Assembly (NCBI RefSeq): GCF_003781945.1
Contig: NZ_RJJW01000010.1
Span: 62,001 to 126,000 of the forward strand
DNA from: Halorubrum sp. CSM-61
GTDB lineage: Archaea > Halobacteriota > Halobacteria > Halobacteriales > Haloferacaceae
Direction of reading: 5' to 3'
DNA: 64,000 nucleotides
Below are positions 18,599 to 27,597 of the stretch, piece by piece (position 1 is the stretch's first letter; each line of letters begins with the position of its first letter). The notes under the pieces were generated by a model that was not told where the DNA came from, did no database searches, and saw only the letters and a list, made by a program, of their open reading frames with translations. Both the position numbers and the translations under genes were made by a program.

Positions 18599-19096
18599 AT
18601 GGCCAGCGTCCCCGTCTCCCACCTCATCCTGTTCATCGCGAGCCTCGTGATCGCGGCCGGCGTGGTCGGCACGATCACCACGGGGGTGGACCGCGTGAGC
18701 GCGGCGGTCGACGACGCCGGGCTGGACGCGACCGAGACGCTCCGGACCGACGTGACGGTCATCTCCGACGCGAACGCGGGGGTGTACAACGTCAGCGGCC
18801 AGCAGAACGTGACCCTCTTGATAAAGAACACCGGGACCCATCGGCTCGCGCCCGACGGCTCGGGGCTCGACGTCGTCTTCGACGGCCAGTACGTCCCGCC
18901 GAGCGCGGTCGACGGCGAACTCGTCTCCGCCGACGCGGGCGCGGCGTGGAGCCGGGGCGACGTGTTGCGGCTCACGATCAACGTGAACGATCTCGACGAC
19001 ACCACGAACGGCCTCGCCGACGGCGACCATCGGGTGTTCATCACCGCCAACGGCGACGAGGAGCTGTTCCAGTTCCGCGTTGAGGGAGGGAACTGA
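18599..19096 (+). CDS. arlG: Archaellum protein ArlG (FlaG), stator filament partner of ArlF
   Basis: A 165-aa protein with an N-terminal hydrophobic helix (LILFIASLVIAAGVVGTITT, residues about 8-29) and an extracellular beta-rich domain with sequons NVS and NVT. ArlG forms a complex with ArlF that contacts the S-layer. The ATG directly follows the arlF stop codon, and a GGAGGTGA Shine-Dalgarno sequence lies at 18583-18590, so it is translated within the operon. Confidence 0.9.
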   Translation: MASVPVSHLILFIASLVIAAGVVGTITTGVDRVSAAVDDAGLDATETLRTDVTVISDANAGVYNVSGQQNVTLLIKNTGTHRLAPDGSGLDVVFDGQYVPPSAVDGELVSADAGAAWSRGDVLRLTINVNDLDDTTNGLADGDHRVFITANGDEELFQFRVEGGN

Positions 19097-19097
19097 G

Positions 19098-19847
19098 ATG
19101 CCCCGCGACAACCTCCTCTCCTTGGGGCTCGGCGAACGCGACCGGCTGAACAAGGAGCTCGGCGGGGGCATTCCCCGCGGCAGTATCGTCCTCATGGAGG
19201 GCGACTACGGAGCCGGCAAAAGCGCCATCTCCCAGCGGTTCGCCTACGGGCTCGTCGAGGAGGGCGCGTCGGTGACGATGATGTCGACGGAGCTCACCGT
19301 CCGCGGGTTCATCGACCAGATGCACTCGCTGGAGTACGACATGGTAAAGCCGCTCTTACAGGAGGAGCTGCTCTTCCTCCACGCCGACTTCGACTCCGGC
19401 GGGGCGTTCTCCGACGACGACGGCGAGCGCAAGGAGCTGCTCAAGCGCCTGATGAAGGCGGAAGCGATGTGGAACTCCGACGTCGTCTTCCTCGACACGT
19501 TCGACGCCATCTTCCGGAACGACCCGACCTTCGAGGCGCTGGTCCGGAAGAACGAGGAGCGACAGGCGGCCCTGGAGATCATCTCCTTCTTCCGGGAGAT
19601 CATCTCGCAGGGGAAGGTGGTGGTGCTCACCGTCGACCCCTCCGCGGTCGACGACGACGCGATCGGCCCGTTCCGGTCGATCGCCGACGTGTTCCTCGAA
19701 CTGGAGATGATCGAGGTCGGCAACGACATCCGCCGCCAGATCAACGTGAAACGCTTCGCGGGGATGGGCGAACAGGTCGGCGACACGATCGGCTTTTCGG
19801 TCCGATCGGGGACCGGAATCGTCATCGAGAGCCGGAGCGTCGCCTGA
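19098..19847 (+). CDS. arlH: Archaellum motor ATP-binding protein ArlH (FlaH)
   Basis: A 249-aa RecA-fold protein that binds ATP and regulates the ArlI motor at the base of the archaellum. Walker A is MEGDYGAGKSA (about residues 33-43); the Walker B region is DVVFLDTFDAIF. The ATG at 19098 is preferred over an upstream TTG inside arlG. GGGAGGGAA just before it serves as a Shine-Dalgarno sequence. It overlaps nothing downstream: 97 nt separate it from arlI and hold a 29-codon open frame. Confidence 0.93.
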   Translation: MPRDNLLSLGLGERDRLNKELGGGIPRGSIVLMEGDYGAGKSAISQRFAYGLVEEGASVTMMSTELTVRGFIDQMHSLEYDMVKPLLQEELLFLHADFDSGGAFSDDDGERKELLKRLMKAEAMWNSDVVFLDTFDAIFRNDPTFEALVRKNEERQAALEIISFFREIISQGKVVVLTVDPSAVDDDAIGPFRSIADVFLELEMIEVGNDIRRQINVKRFAGMGEQVGDTIGFSVRSGTGIVIESRSVA

Positions 19848-19851
19848 ACCC

Positions 19852-19941
19852 ATGACCGAGCCGACGCACAGCCGTCCCGGCGACCGGGACGCGATAGACC
19901 CGACCCGGGGCGCGACCGCCCCGACAGGAGACACGGAGTAG
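19852..19941 (+). CDS. Possible 29-residue small protein, or relic 5' extension of arlI
   Basis: ATG at 19852 opens a short frame (MTEPTHSRPGDRDAIDPTRG followed by nine residues) ending with TAG at 19939. It is in the same frame as arlI, separated only by one codon (ACA). The first three residues MTE match the first three of ArlI. Either it is a small coupled leader ORF between arlH and arlI, or an N-terminal extension of ArlI cut off by the stop codon. No family is recognised. Confidence 0.3.
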   Translation: MTEPTHSRPGDRDAIDPTRGATAPTGDTE

Positions 19942-19944
19942 ACA

Positions 19945-21618
19945 ATGACCGAACACGGCACGGCGAAACCGTCGGAGGAGCTCCGGAAGGCAGCCATGCG
20001 GCGGCCGCACCTCCGCGAGCACCTGCGGGAGTTCAAACAGATAACCGGGGAGTTCCCGCAGTTCATCGAGGAGCCGAAAGACGAGTACGAGTCGAACCGC
20101 CCGAACGTCATCTATCCCGTCGGCGGGCCGATCTACAGCCACATCTACGGCGACCTCGGGCAGGACACCAAGTACTACGCCATCGAGCCGGAGGTCTCCG
20201 GCCCGCAGGCGGAAGTCCTCACCGAGGTGAAAAATCGCCTCCTCCGGGTGAGCGGCCAGCACAGCGCCCCCGACACCGAGGCGGGGTACGACGACCTCAT
20301 CGAGGAGCTGTTAGAGGAGGTCACCCACGTCGACGAGCAGAATCAGGGGTTCCGCGGCAGCCTCTCGAAGGTGCTCAACATGGGGAAGCTGTCGGTCACC
20401 GAGGAGACCTACGAGAACATCCGCTACCGGCTCAACCGCGACATCGTCGGGCTCGGCCCGCTCGAGCCAGTGATGCGCGACCCGGCCAACGAGGACATCC
20501 ACGTCATCGGTCCCAAGGAGTGCCACGTCGATCACGGCACCTTCGGCATGCTGGAGACGACCGTCGACTTCGGCACGCCCCAGGAGTTCGACAACTGGCT
20601 GCGCAACATGGGCGAGCGGATCGGCGACCCCCTCTCCGACTCCGACCCCATCGTCGACTCCACGCTGCCCGACGGGTCGCGTATCAACATCATCTACTCC
20701 GACGACGTGTCGCTGAAGGGCTCCTCGCTCACGATCCGGCAGGGCGAGGAGGTGCCGCTGTCGATCAACCAGATCACCAACTGGGGAACGCTCTCGCCGC
20801 AGCTGGCGGCGTACCTCTGGCTCTGCTTGGAGAACGAGCAGACGGTGTTCGTGGTCGGGGAGACGGCGTCCGGGAAGACGACGACGCTGAACGCCATCCT
20901 CTCGTACATCCCGGACGACTCGAAGATCTACACCGCGGAGGACACCGCCGAGGTCATCCCCCCGCACAGCACCTGGCAGCAGCTGTTGACCCGCGAGGGC
21001 GGCGGCGAGGGCTCCTCGGACGTGGACATGTTCGACCTGGTCGCCGCCGCGCTGCGGTCGCGCCCCGACTACATCATCGTGGGCGAGGTGCGCGGCGCCG
21101 AGGGGCGCATGGCGTTCCAGGCGGCCCAGACGGGCCACCCGGTCATGCTGACGTTCCACGCCTCGGACATCGTCTCGATGATCCAGCGGTTCACCTCCGA
21201 GCCGATCAACGTCCCGGAGACGTTCATGGACAACGCCGACGTGGCGCTGTTCCAGAACCGGGTGAAGCAGGGCGACCAAGTCCTGCGCCGGGTGACGAGC
21301 GTCCAGGAGATCGAGGGGTACTCCAAGGAGATGGAGGGGGTCGTCACCCGCGAGGTGTTCAGCTGGGACCCCGTCGAAGACGAGATCGTCTTCCAGGGGA
21401 TGAACAACTCCTACGTGCTCGAAGAGCAGATCGCGACGCTGCTGGGATACGCCGACACCCGCGACATCTACGACGACCTCGACTTCCGTGCGGAGCTGAT
21501 AGAGCGGATGATCCAGGAGGACATCCTCGGCTACCACGAGGTGAACGAGGCGATCAACTCCTTCCAGCGCGACGGCGTCGAGGGGCTCCCCTTCGACATG
21601 CATCGGAACGTCAGATAG
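19945..21618 (+). CDS. arlI: Archaellum motor ATPase ArlI (FlaI)
   Basis: Hexameric type II/IV secretion ATPase that powers archaellin export and archaellum rotation, 557 aa. Walker A is VGETASGKTTTLNAIL near residues 303-318, the Walker B region is PDYIIVGEVRGAEG near residue 373, and the conserved histidine box is QTGHPVMLTFHAS. The N-terminal 200 residues form the usual arlI-specific domain. It is followed after one base by arlJ. Cytoplasmic, docking on the ArlJ platform with ArlH. Confidence 0.96.
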   Translation: MTEHGTAKPSEELRKAAMRRPHLREHLREFKQITGEFPQFIEEPKDEYESNRPNVIYPVGGPIYSHIYGDLGQDTKYYAIEPEVSGPQAEVLTEVKNRLLRVSGQHSAPDTEAGYDDLIEELLEEVTHVDEQNQGFRGSLSKVLNMGKLSVTEETYENIRYRLNRDIVGLGPLEPVMRDPANEDIHVIGPKECHVDHGTFGMLETTVDFGTPQEFDNWLRNMGERIGDPLSDSDPIVDSTLPDGSRINIIYSDDVSLKGSSLTIRQGEEVPLSINQITNWGTLSPQLAAYLWLCLENEQTVFVVGETASGKTTTLNAILSYIPDDSKIYTAEDTAEVIPPHSTWQQLLTREGGGEGSSDVDMFDLVAAALRSRPDYIIVGEVRGAEGRMAFQAAQTGHPVMLTFHASDIVSMIQRFTSEPINVPETFMDNADVALFQNRVKQGDQVLRRVTSVQEIEGYSKEMEGVVTREVFSWDPVEDEIVFQGMNNSYVLEEQIATLLGYADTRDIYDDLDFRAELIERMIQEDILGYHEVNEAINSFQRDGVEGLPFDMHRNVR

Positions 21619-21619
21619 C

Positions 21620-23356
21620 ATGGCGGTGAAGGAGGTCGGCGACGGACTCGCGACGGCCGCGGAGCTGACCTCCGACGTCTTGGAGTCGTACGAGAAGCTC
21701 GACATCTCGAAGCGGAAGTACGTCGGGCTCGTGTTGCTCCCGGCGGTCCTCGTCTTCCTCGCGAGCGTCGTCGGCCTGTTCGTCCTCCCGCTCCCCTTCG
21801 CGGCGCGAGTGCCCGTCCCGATGTTCGGCGGGCTCGTGTTGGTCGCCGCGGTGATCTACCCGAAGATCTACCTCTCCAGTCTGGAGACCAAGATCGACAA
21901 CCAGCTCCACCTCGTGATGACGCACATGACCGTGCTGTCGACGACGAACATCGACCGCATGGAGGTGTTCCGGACGCTGGCGAAAGAGGAGGAGTACGGC
22001 GTCGCCGCCGAGGAGATCAACCGCGTCGTCCACCTCGTCGACACCTGGAACCAGAGCCTCGACGACGCGTGTCGCCGGCGGGCCGAGGAGGTCCCCTCCG
22101 ACGCGATGGCCGACTTCTTCGACCGCCTCGGCTACACGATGGGCGCGGGCCAGTCGCTAGAGGAGTTCCTCGTCTCCGAGCAGGACGTCATGCTCGCGAA
22201 GTACGAGACGCTGTACGAGTCCTCGCTGTCGAACCTGGAGGTGATGAAGGACCTGTACATGTCGATGATCCTCTCGATGACGTTCGCGCTGGTCTTCGCG
22301 ATCGTCCTCCCGATCCTCACCGGGAACGACCCGACCGCGACCGTGGCGGCGGTCATCGTCCTCTTCGTCTTCGTCCAGCTCGGCTTCTACGCGATGATCC
22401 GGGCGACCTCGCCGTACGACCCGATATGGTTCCACCCGGACGAGCGCGCGCCCGGCGACCTGAAGCTGTGGGCGTCGCTCGGGATCGGCGGCGGGCTCTC
22501 CTTCCTCATCATCGGGATCACGGCCGCCGGGATGTTCGGGTACGGGCCGGGGCTCCCGGGGCTACTCTGGTTCCTCGACGACGTGCGGCTCCCGCTGTAC
22601 CTCGCGGTGCCGATCTCGCCGCTCTTCATCACCGGGGTCATCCTCCGGAAAGAGGAACGGCAGATCACGGCCCGCGACGGCGAGTTCCCCTCGTTCGTGC
22701 GCGCGCTCGGCGCGACCGAGAGCGCGAAGCAGTCGACGACGACCGACGTGTTGACCACGCTGCGCGACAAGAACTTCGGCGACCTCTCCCCGGCGATCGA
22801 GCGGCTCTACCGCCGGCTCAACATGCGTATCAGCACCGAGGGCGCGTGGGAGCAGTTCACCTACGACACCCGGTCGTACCTCATCCAGAAGTTCTCCGAG
22901 ATGTACCTCGTCGGCCGGCGGATGGGCGGGGACCCGAAGATGCTCGGCGAGCTGATCTCGAAGAACATGAACGCCGTGAACCAGCTCCGCGAGCAACGGC
23001 GGCAGGCGGCGATGACCTTCATCGGCCTGCTGTACGGGATCACGGCGGCGGCGACGTTCGCCTTCTTCATCGGGTTAGAGATCGTCGCCATCCTGGCGGA
23101 GCTGACGGCCGACTTCGGGCTCGAACAGATGGACATCGGGCAGATCGTCTACCCCGGCGCGTACGACATCCCGCTCATCGAGTACCTGCTGCTCACGGTG
23201 GTGCTTTTCAACGCCGCGCTCTCCTCGCAGATGATCCGGCGGATCGACGGCGGGAACCCCGCGAACGGGTACATCCACTTCGTGCTGCTGACGTGGCTCG
23301 GCGCGGCGACGGCGATCGCGACCCGGACCCTCGTGAACGCGATCCTGTCGATTTAA
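21620..23356 (+). CDS. arlJ: Archaellum platform membrane protein ArlJ (FlaJ)
   Basis: Polytopic inner platform of the archaellum, related to GspF/TadB, 578 aa. Hydrophobic helices occur at about 35-90 (two), 210-260 (two), 290-345 (two or three), 465-490 and 515-575 (two). Cytoplasmic loops contain the T2SSF pattern (VPSDAMADFFDRLGYTMGAG). It is the last gene of the arl operon; copy C of the dispersed repeat starts about 30 bp after its stop. Confidence 0.94.
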   Translation: MAVKEVGDGLATAAELTSDVLESYEKLDISKRKYVGLVLLPAVLVFLASVVGLFVLPLPFAARVPVPMFGGLVLVAAVIYPKIYLSSLETKIDNQLHLVMTHMTVLSTTNIDRMEVFRTLAKEEEYGVAAEEINRVVHLVDTWNQSLDDACRRRAEEVPSDAMADFFDRLGYTMGAGQSLEEFLVSEQDVMLAKYETLYESSLSNLEVMKDLYMSMILSMTFALVFAIVLPILTGNDPTATVAAVIVLFVFVQLGFYAMIRATSPYDPIWFHPDERAPGDLKLWASLGIGGGLSFLIIGITAAGMFGYGPGLPGLLWFLDDVRLPLYLAVPISPLFITGVILRKEERQITARDGEFPSFVRALGATESAKQSTTTDVLTTLRDKNFGDLSPAIERLYRRLNMRISTEGAWEQFTYDTRSYLIQKFSEMYLVGRRMGGDPKMLGELISKNMNAVNQLREQRRQAAMTFIGLLYGITAAATFAFFIGLEIVAILAELTADFGLEQMDIGQIVYPGAYDIPLIEYLLLTVVLFNAALSSQMIRRIDGGNPANGYIHFVLLTWLGAATAIATRTLVNAILSI

Positions 23357-23387
23357 GAGTCGATTCGAGATATCGGGGTTTATAAAT

Positions 23388-23815
23388 CGTTGACAGCGGA
23401 TCAATGGTGAACACCACCAAAGCCCCAGCCGCTCGGCTATAAATCGCTGACAGCGGATCAATGGTGAACACCACCAAAGCCCCAGCCGCTCGGCTATAAA
23501 TCGCTGACAGCGGATCAATGGTGAACACCACCAAAGCCCCAGCCGCGAGGACTCCATACGCTCGCTGCGCGCCTCGGTCGCTCACTCCGTTCGCTCCCTG
23601 CGGTGCTTGGGTCGCCTATGGAGTCCTCGCGGCTGCCCCTTTGAGTCCCACCCCGCCCCGCACAGCGACCGCACCTCACACCTCCCCAGCCTCGTCAGTC
23701 GCCATCGCTTCGCTCGGCGACTGACTCCCTCGCACGGCGCTCCTCGTGGCCGCCGACGGCGGCCACTCGGAGGCGCGCGCCACTGCACTTCCTATTTATA
23801 AGTCCTCTCTCCTCC
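23388..23815 (+). repeat. Dispersed multi-hairpin element, copy C, with two extra 57-bp promoter modules
   Basis: Occupies the gap between arlJ and the convergent epimerase gene. Two 57-bp modules (23388-23444 and 23445-23501), each holding the CAAAGCCCCAGCCG box and a CTATAAAT box, precede the body. Stem 1 has 18-bp perfect arms (AGCCGCGAGGACTCCATA and its complement). Stem 2 has 10-bp arms GTCAGTCGCC and GGCGACTGAC. Stem 3 is GTGGCCGCC, loop GAC, GGCGGCCAC. The terminal repeats are not clearly recognisable. Open reading frames here change frame between copies and are not genes. Confidence 0.82.
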
Positions 23816-23822
23816 CGATCTA

Positions 23823-24758
23823 CTACTCGACCAGCGCCGGCTCGGGAACGTCCTCGTCGGCCGCCTCGCGCCACGATCGGCTCGGCGTCCAGCCGAACAG
23901 CCGCTTCGCCTTTTTAATCGCGTACGCGCCGCGGTCGTCGCCCTCGGCGAGCGCGCTCTCGTCGACCGCGCAGTCGTCGGGGACGCCGTCGTACGCCTCC
24001 CGCAACAGGTCCAGTAGGGGGCGACCGAGCGCGTTGTCGGCGGCGACGCAGTTGACCGCCTCGTGGGTCCCGGACGGGACGGCCGGGTCCGATCCCGTCG
24101 TTCCCGCGAGCGCGGCGGCGACGAGGTCGGCGGCGTCGCGGGCGTCGACGTACGACCAGAAGTTGCCGGCGCCCGCGTCCAGATCGCCGACGTACTCGTC
24201 GCTCCGGCAGGCGTACTCGCCGGGGAACTGGATCCACGAGGGGCGGATCGAGACGGCCGGGACGCCCTCGCGGCGCGCGACAGCGCCCGCGGCCGCCTCG
24301 GCGGTCACCTTCGAGAGCCCGTATGGGTCCTCCGGCCGGAGGGGGTGCTCCTCGGTGACGGGGAGTTCGTCCGGGAACGGCGTCGGGTCCGCGAAGAAGA
24401 AACCGTACGCGCCGTCGCTCGACGCCTGCACGATCCGGGCGTCCGCGCGGCCGGCCGCGTCGAGGACGTTCTTCGCGGCGCCGACGTTCGTCTCGAACAC
24501 CCGGCCGTCGGGGTGGGTGCCGGCGACGGGGATCGCGGCCCAGTGGACGACGGCGTCGGGGTCGACCGCGTGGACGGTGTCGAGCGCCTCGCCGCGGTCG
24601 GCGAGGTCGGCCGCCCGGAACGAGACGTGCGGCGCCGGTTCGAGGTCCGGGCCGGGACGCTCGTAGTCGACGACGACGACCTCGTAGTCGCCCGCGAGTC
24701 GGTCGACGACCCAGCGCCCGGAGGCGCCGCGGCCGCCGGTGACGAGAACGGTCTCCAT
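23823..24758 (-). CDS. NAD-dependent epimerase/dehydratase (extended SDR)
   Basis: A 311-aa extended short-chain dehydrogenase of unknown substrate. The Rossmann glycine motif VTGGRGASGRW is at residues 6-16, the active-site Ser-Asp region is QASSDGAYG, and the catalytic pair is in DPYGLSKVTAE near residue 143-153. Sugar-nucleotide or sugar-acid substrates are typical for this group, but no glycan genes are nearby. It is convergent with the archaellum operon and divergent from htpX. A second, distinct SDR (azf-like) lies at 40476. Confidence 0.85.
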   Translation of the reverse strand: METVLVTGGRGASGRWVVDRLAGDYEVVVVDYERPGPDLEPAPHVSFRAADLADRGEALDTVHAVDPDAVVHWAAIPVAGTHPDGRVFETNVGAAKNVLDAAGRADARIVQASSDGAYGFFFADPTPFPDELPVTEEHPLRPEDPYGLSKVTAEAAAGAVARREGVPAVSIRPSWIQFPGEYACRSDEYVGDLDAGAGNFWSYVDARDAADLVAAALAGTTGSDPAVPSGTHEAVNCVAADNALGRPLLDLLREAYDGVPDDCAVDESALAEGDDRGAYAIKKAKRLFGWTPSRSWREAADEDVPEPALVE

Positions 24759-24873
24759 GCGTGCGGGTCGCCGGCGCGGGGGAAAAGCGCTCCGTCGTCG
24801 GACGATTCCGCCGCCGCGGCGGTGCGTTCGAAACCCCGGCAGGCTTTAATCCGGCGAACGGTAAAACTCGGAC

Positions 24874-25743
24874 ATGGAATGGAAGACCGACTGGGGACTC
24901 CGTGGGCGGATGGCGTTCACGATGTTCCTCCTCTTCGCCCTCTACGTCGTGTTCGTGGGAGCCCTGACGCTGTACTTCCAGGACTTCCTGTTCCCGCTGA
25001 TCATGCTCGGCGGGTTCTCGATCGCCCAGTACTTCTTCAGCGACAAGCTCGCCCTGCGGAGCATGGGCGCGAAGAAAGTGACGGCCGAGGAGTACCCGGA
25101 CCTCCACCGACGGATGGACCGGCTGAGCCAGCAGGCGGACCTCCCGAAGCCGACGGTCGCGGTCGCCGACACGCAGGTGCCGAACGCGTTCGCGACCGGC
25201 CGGAACAGGAAGAACGCGACCGTCGCCGTGACCACCGGACTCCTCCGGTCGCTCGACGAGGACGAGCTCGACGCCGTGCTCGCCCACGAGCTCGCGCACG
25301 TCAAGAACCGCGACGTGATGGTGATGACCATCGCCTCGTTCCTCTCGACTATCGCATTCTTCATCGTCCGGTGGGGATGGCTGTTCAGCGGCGACAACCG
25401 GCAGGGCGCGCCGGTGATCGTCGCGATCCTCGTGTCGATCCTCGTCTGGATCGTCTCGTTCCTGCTGATCCGCGCGCTCTCGCGGTACCGCGAGTACTCC
25501 GCCGACCGCGGCGCGGCCCTGATCACGGGCAAGCCCGGCGCGCTCGCGTCCGCGCTGATGACGATCGACGGCCGGATGGACCGCGTGCCGAAGGAGGACC
25601 TCCGCGAGGAGGCGGAGATGAACGCGTTCTTCATCATCCCGATCAAGTCGGGGTTCGTCGGCAAGCTCGCCTCGACGCACCCCCCGACGGAGAGCCGGAT
25701 CGAGCGCCTCCGGGACTTAGAGCGCGAGATGGAGACCGCCTGA
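24874..25743 (+). CDS. htpX: HtpX-like M48 membrane metalloprotease
   Basis: A 289-aa zinc protease of membrane protein quality control. Two N-terminal helices (about 14-55) are followed by the zinc motif HELAHVKNRD near residue 139 and two further helices (about 153-206). The third zinc ligand is the glutamate in YREYSADRGA. THPPTESRIERL near the end is typical of the family. A CTTTAATCC box about 30 nt before the ATG suggests a leaderless transcript. Confidence 0.92.
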   Translation: MEWKTDWGLRGRMAFTMFLLFALYVVFVGALTLYFQDFLFPLIMLGGFSIAQYFFSDKLALRSMGAKKVTAEEYPDLHRRMDRLSQQADLPKPTVAVADTQVPNAFATGRNRKNATVAVTTGLLRSLDEDELDAVLAHELAHVKNRDVMVMTIASFLSTIAFFIVRWGWLFSGDNRQGAPVIVAILVSILVWIVSFLLIRALSRYREYSADRGAALITGKPGALASALMTIDGRMDRVPKEDLREEAEMNAFFIIPIKSGFVGKLASTHPPTESRIERLRDLEREMETA

Positions 25744-25843
25744 TCGGCCGACCGAGCTCGGAGCGGCGAACGCGGCGCGGCGTCGCGGGACCTCTTTTTC
25801 CGGAGTGCCACGCTTTTAGGCCCCCGATCGCGGATCGGTCCCC

Positions 25844-27169
25844 ATGAGCGCGCTCACCGACCCCGCGAAGCGCCGCTGGCTCGGGTGGGGGTCGCTGGCG
25901 GTCGTCTTCCTGCTCGTCAACGTCCACCGGCTCTCGACGGCGGTGCTGTCCGAGCAGCTCGTCGACGCGTTCGCGATCTCCGCGTCGCAGCTCGGGACGC
26001 TCCACGCCTCCTTCTTCTTTATCTACGCGGTCGTACAGATCCCGACCGGGGTCGTCTCCGACCGGTACGGCGCGCGGTACGTCGGCGCGGCGGGAGCGGT
26101 CGTCCTCAGCGCGGGCGCGGTCGCGTTCACGCTCAGCGGCGGCTACCTCACGGCGTTCCTCTCGCGGGCGGTGATCGGCCTCGGCAGCGGCGTGATCTTC
26201 GTCTCCACGCTCCGCTTCTGTACGAGCTGGTTCCGCGTCGACGAGTTCGCGACGATGACGGGCGTGACCACCGGGATAGCGGGACTCGGCGCGATCCTCG
26301 CGACGGTCCCGCTGGCGGTCGCGATCGACCGGATCGGGTGGCGGCCGACCGTGCGCGCGCTCGCCGTCGTCGGCTTCGCGGCGGCGGTCGCGGTGGTCGC
26401 GTTAGTGCGCCGCTCGCCGAGCGACGCGGGCCTCGATCCGATCGAGAACGTCCCGAAACAGCGCACGGCGAGTCTCCGCGAGACCGGCGCGCACCTCCGG
26501 GCGCTGCTCGGCGACCTCGACCAGTGGCTGCTGTCGGTCGTCTTCTTCTCGGCGATGGGGACGATCCTCACCGTGATCGGGCTCTGGGGCGTGCCGTACC
26601 TCGTCGTCGTGTACGACCTCGACGTGACGGCCGCCTCCTCGTTCACGCTCGTGGGGGCGGTCGGAATGCTGATCGGCGCGCCGGCGGTGGGGCGCGTCTC
26701 GGACCGGCTCGGCCGCCGTCACGGACCGCTGATCGCGGGGCTCGGGTTGTTCACGCTCGTGCTCGCGGTCGTGCCCGCCGTCGGCGATCCGCCGCTCCCC
26801 GCGGTCGCCGGCCTGTTCTTCCTCGTGGGGTTCAGCCTCGGGTTCGTCATGCTCTCGCTCCCGATAATCAAGGAGAAGTACCCGGCCGAGGCGAGCGGCG
26901 TCGCCACGGCGACCGTGAACGGGGCGGGGTTCCTCGGCGGCGCCGTCCTCCCGACCGCGATGGGCGTCGTCCTCGACGGGTACCGCACCGGCGACGTGGT
27001 CTCCGGGACCGTCGTCTACACCGAGACCGGTTACCGCGTCGCGTTCGCGCTCACGACGGCGGCCGTCGCCGCCGCCTTCTGCTGTGCGGTGTGGCTGTCC
27101 CTCAGACGGCGGCGGCGCGTCGGCGCGGGCGGTGCGGGCGAGGCCGGCGGCGGCGAGAGAAAGGGATAG
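25844..27169 (+). CDS. MFS transporter
   Basis: A 441-aa major facilitator with about 12 membrane helices in two halves. The loop 2-3 motif is recognisable in GVVSDRYGARYVGA (about residues 67-80), and its echo in the second half is GRVSDRLGRRHGPL (near 285). The start MSALTDPAKRRWLGWG is followed at once by helix 1. Relatives include organic anion and nitrate/nitrite-type carriers; the substrate cannot be told. It stands 100 bp after htpX on the same strand. Confidence 0.88.
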   Translation: MSALTDPAKRRWLGWGSLAVVFLLVNVHRLSTAVLSEQLVDAFAISASQLGTLHASFFFIYAVVQIPTGVVSDRYGARYVGAAGAVVLSAGAVAFTLSGGYLTAFLSRAVIGLGSGVIFVSTLRFCTSWFRVDEFATMTGVTTGIAGLGAILATVPLAVAIDRIGWRPTVRALAVVGFAAAVAVVALVRRSPSDAGLDPIENVPKQRTASLRETGAHLRALLGDLDQWLLSVVFFSAMGTILTVIGLWGVPYLVVVYDLDVTAASSFTLVGAVGMLIGAPAVGRVSDRLGRRHGPLIAGLGLFTLVLAVVPAVGDPPLPAVAGLFFLVGFSLGFVMLSLPIIKEKYPAEASGVATATVNGAGFLGGAVLPTAMGVVLDGYRTGDVVSGTVVYTETGYRVAFALTTAAVAAAFCCAVWLSLRRRRRVGAGGAGEAGGGERKG

Positions 27170-27207
27170 GTCGGGTCCGCGGTGCCGGTCCTCCGAGCGT
27201 GACGGCG

Positions 27208-27597
27208 TTACCCGTCGATCGTCCCGTTTTCCAGCTCCTCGGCGACCAGTGTCGGGTCCATCAGGGCCGGGTCGATCGCGAGGTCGGCGACGCCGGCGAC
27301 GAACTCCGGCAGCGACCGCTCCGCGTACGTCACCGCGAGGACGTTCGGATTCAGCTCCTTGGCGATCGGGATCCCGGTCGCCTCCTCCACGTCGGTGAGG
27401 ACGAAGTACGCGGCCTCCTCGATCCCGGCCTCGGAGAGCGCGTCGCCGGTGACGAGCCCCTCGATGCGGCGGATCTCGACGCCGAGCGCCGCGAGCTCCT
27501 CGCCCAGCCCGTGCTCGTCCGGGCCGGCGACGACGGCGACGCGGTCGCCGTCGACGCGGCCGCCGTCGGGGCGGACGGGAGTAGTGGTCCCCGCCAT
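27208..27597 (-). CDS. Small haloarchaeal protein coupled to guaAb, DUF7126-like
   Basis: A 129-aa soluble protein of unknown function. After a short variable start it contains a Rossmann-like half domain (DRVAVVAGPDEHGLGEELAA, then VLTDVEEATGIPIAKELNPN) resembling TrkA-N or CheY-like folds. The ATG at 27597 shares one base with the guaAb stop (TGATG), so translation is coupled. Similar small proteins downstream of guaA in haloarchaea are often labelled CTP synthetase by neighbourhood, but it has no such domain. A role linked to nucleotide synthesis is inferred from position only. Confidence 0.72.
   Translation of the reverse strand: MAGTTTPVRPDGGRVDGDRVAVVAGPDEHGLGEELAALGVEIRRIEGLVTGDALSEAGIEEAAYFVLTDVEEATGIPIAKELNPNVLAVTYAERSLPEFVAGVADLAIDPALMDPTLVAEELENGTIDG

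Noticed and set aside
19080-19097. TTG start extending arlH by six residues into arlG
   Set aside because: The ATG at 19098 has a GGGAGGGAA Shine-Dalgarno sequence at the right distance and gives the normal ArlH N-terminus.
23518-23724. Small protein frames inside the dispersed element (start similar to NTTKAPAAR, with APLSPTP)
   Set aside because: They look conserved between copies, but the frame shifts between copies after the CCTTTGAGTCC linker (PHTSPASS in some, LTPPQPRR in others), and the sequence change follows RNA-type pairing, not codon pattern. I treat them as non-coding.
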